A stretch of 62,769 nt of DNA, from positions 1-62,769 of the forward strand of contig JAPOXY010000020.1 in the NCBI GenBank assembly GCA_026706845.1, given 5' to 3'. This stretch comes from Gemmatimonadota bacterium. Lineage in GTDB: Bacteria; Latescibacterota; UBA2968. Of the stretch, positions 61,448 to 62,769 are shown one piece after another (position 1 is the stretch's first letter; every line of letters begins with the position of its first letter). A model generated the notes under the pieces. It was not told the DNA's origin, made no database searches, and saw nothing but the letters and a program-made list of their open reading frames with translations. The position numbers and the translations under genes were made by a program.

Positions 61448-62769
61448 TTAGTTGCGTACGCGGAATATGGTTCTGCGTTTGACATTTTTCTTTTCGTGTA
61501 AGTCCGTTACCGCGACTTCGAGTTTATAGACGCCGCGCGGCATTTTGGACAGGTCGATTTCCAGGAAGGTGAAGTCGTCGGGTTTGTCGCCAGCATATAC
61601 CGAACTGATCGATGTGCGGCTTTGTTGGCCGGCTCGGCGCAGTTCTTCGACTGATTCGGCCATCAGGTTGCGTTCGGCCGGCATGTATTGCACTTCAAAA
61701 TCCACGGTTTGGGCTCTGATATTTTCTTCACCGCCGGTCATGGCATCGCCCACCAGGTCTTCCTGATCTTGCATTTCACCTTCCTCAGTTTCGGTATCTG
61801 TACCGTCGAGGGCGCTACCTTCGGTGAGTATGTCACTGCTGGAGCGATCATCTGCTCCTGCTTGCGCCAATTCTTCGGCGGTTGGCACAATTAGCAATCC
61901 GCCCACTTTTTTGAGAGCTACGGCGCCAAACATCGCGGGATTGACTTCCCGCTGATCGGGGACGCTGATGGTGTAGGTGATTTCATATTGGGTGCGTCCG
62001 AATTCGTCTTTTTTCAGGTTGTAAATTTCCAGATATACAGATGCCGATTCCCCAGTGCGATACGCGCGGAGAGGATTGGGTGCAATGCGTAGATCCATGC
62101 GCGTTTCGGGAAAGGGTTTGACCAGTTCAATTTTCTTGGCGAGCAACAGATCGCTCATATCCAGGCGCGATTCGGATACAGAAAAAAGGCGTTCCGTGCG
62201 GAATGTGCCGATGGATCCGCTGTTCCTGTCGCCCACTTCGACCACGATATTATACGTGCCCTGGGGAAGTTCCAGGGGGCGTTGGCTCAACAAATACTGC
62301 GGGGCATTGCCCCCTTTGGGTTTTTCTTGCGCAATTGGTCGGATATTGCGGTAGATGTCTTGCCATCGGTAATCGAACATAAATAAACCCTCATCCATGA
62401 CGATCATCCGGTCGTCGTTTGCTTTTAATTTGCCCGTGGGAATGGCATAGGCGATTTCCACGCGCATATTTTTGCCTGAGCGGAAGGCTGTGATCTGGTG
62501 TGGCATGGAGTATTTTCTGTTTCGGAATGGATCGACAAAGCGCGCTTCTTTTTTCTTAAATGCCGCGCGATTTTGTATTTCAAAATACTCTTCGCGCATT
62601 TTGTCACTCGCCCATTGCGGGTTAGTAGATTTTCTGAAGAGCGTTCGATCTACCTGTGTTGCATCCACATTGCGCGTTCTCAGTGCGTTGGGGTCCCCGC
62701 CTATGACATCTACCGTGCTGCTCGGTCCCACTTCGCCTGCAAACCCCCAACCGTCAACGCCATTTACAC
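61448..62769 (-). CDS. GWxTD family protein, C-terminal part (5' end outside window)
   Basis: The frame is open to the window edge (440 codons, no stop), so the listed end is the window limit, not a start; an internal GTG at 62731 should not be taken as the start. The C-terminal half matches the other GWxTD members in YLEIYNLKKDEFGRTQYEIT and SRLDMSDLLLAKKIELV, with an acidic insertion (TDTETEEGEMQDQED) near the middle. It ends with the beta-rich FRVRN tail. Its stop lies eight bases before the STAS/HATPase gene, so these are co-transcribed. Confidence 0.75.
   Translation of the reverse strand, partial: VNGVDGWGFAGEVGPSSTVDVIGGDPNALRTRNVDATQVDRTLFRKSTNPQWASDKMREEYFEIQNRAAFKKKEARFVDPFRNRKYSMPHQITAFRSGKNMRVEIAYAIPTGKLKANDDRMIVMDEGLFMFDYRWQDIYRNIRPIAQEKPKGGNAPQYLLSQRPLELPQGTYNIVVEVGDRNSGSIGTFRTERLFSVSESRLDMSDLLLAKKIELVKPFPETRMDLRIAPNPLRAYRTGESASVYLEIYNLKKDEFGRTQYEITYTISVPDQREVNPAMFGAVALKKVGGLLIVPTAEELAQAGADDRSSSDILTEGSALDGTDTETEEGEMQDQEDLVGDAMTGGEENIRAQTVDFEVQYMPAERNLMAESVEELRRAGQQSRTSISSVYAGDKPDDFTFLEIDLSKMPRGVYKLEVAVTDLHEKKNVKRRTIFRVRN

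Noticed and set aside
62729-62731. GTG as the start of the last GWxTD gene
   Set aside because: The frame continues open to the window edge with family-like composition, and no SD precedes the GTG; the gene is truncated by the window.
1-62769. tRNA, rRNA, CRISPR array, IS element, integrase or prophage genes
   Set aside because: I saw no cloverleaf-like region, regular repeat-spacer pattern, terminal inverted repeats or transposase motifs anywhere in the window.

Overview
This 62.8-kb window looks like chromosomal DNA of an uncultured Gram-negative bacterium of the FCB superphylum. Latescibacterota (WS3) is my best guess, with Poribacteria as the main alternative. This is inferred from gene content: a PorV/PorQ-type outer-membrane protein, a TonB receptor with an N-terminal carboxypeptidase-regulatory-like domain, four GWxTD-family proteins, many TPR and CRTAC1 (FG-GAP plus ASPIC/UnbV) proteins, several phytanoyl-CoA dioxygenase (PhyH) homologues and dockerin-like C-termini. 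There is no rRNA, tRNA, CRISPR array, integrase or transposase that I can support. Genes are tightly packed, many stop/start pairs overlap (ATGA), and most starts carry an AGGAG-type Shine-Dalgarno (SD).

Layout: 1-1257, 5' part of an AT-rich FtsX/MacB-type permease. 1448-4040, PcfJ-like protein overlapping a C45 Ntn-hydrolase. 4050-4988, class IV aminotransferase. 5123-10132, G-rich plus-strand catabolic block (Gfo/Idh oxidoreductase, enolase-superfamily enzyme, secreted protein, PLP desulfhydrase/deaminase). 10174-10869, secreted nuclease with a dockerin-like tail. 10900-13181, quaternary-amine-type ABC importer with a binding-protein/permease fusion. 13193-17255, YbgA-like protein, TrmB, and the TIM-barrel/Tm-1-like pair. 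17286-20164, divergent HEAT-repeat lipoprotein and beta-propeller lipoprotein. 20166-25999, operon of GWxTD protein, UbiA prenyltransferase, desaturase and TPR membrane protein.

26186-29817 encodes a secreted TPR protein and a CRTAC1 protein, converging on a translationally coupled five-gene operon (36384 to 29820): OB-fold lipoprotein, ABC permease, ABC ATPase, fused TPR-CRTAC1 lipoprotein, and a DUF6785-type membrane protein. Divergent from it is an eight-heme-motif cytochrome lipoprotein (36452-38290). 38332-46094 is an outer-membrane operon (beta-barrel, TonB receptor, secreted protein with a sorting-type C-terminus, PorV-like protein) with stem-loops just ahead of several SDs. 46404-47096 is a dockerin-like secreted protein.

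47152-62769 is all minus-strand: the 3' part of a GWxTD gene, a STAS/HATPase fusion, a secreted cyclase-family hydrolase, an Nramp-like transporter lacking the usual metal motifs, two PhyH genes, a Gfo/Idh protein, an oligogalacturonate-lyase-like propeller, a tandem PhyH protein and two TPR-GWxTD proteins. I find this block the most interesting. It pairs one canonical PhyH enzyme (HxD...H) with two whose iron-ligand motif is HxG or HxN, next to a divergent transporter and a secreted hydrolase. That suggests import and oxidative (possibly halogenating) processing of an unknown small molecule. All function assignments come from reading the translated sequences; no database search was run.
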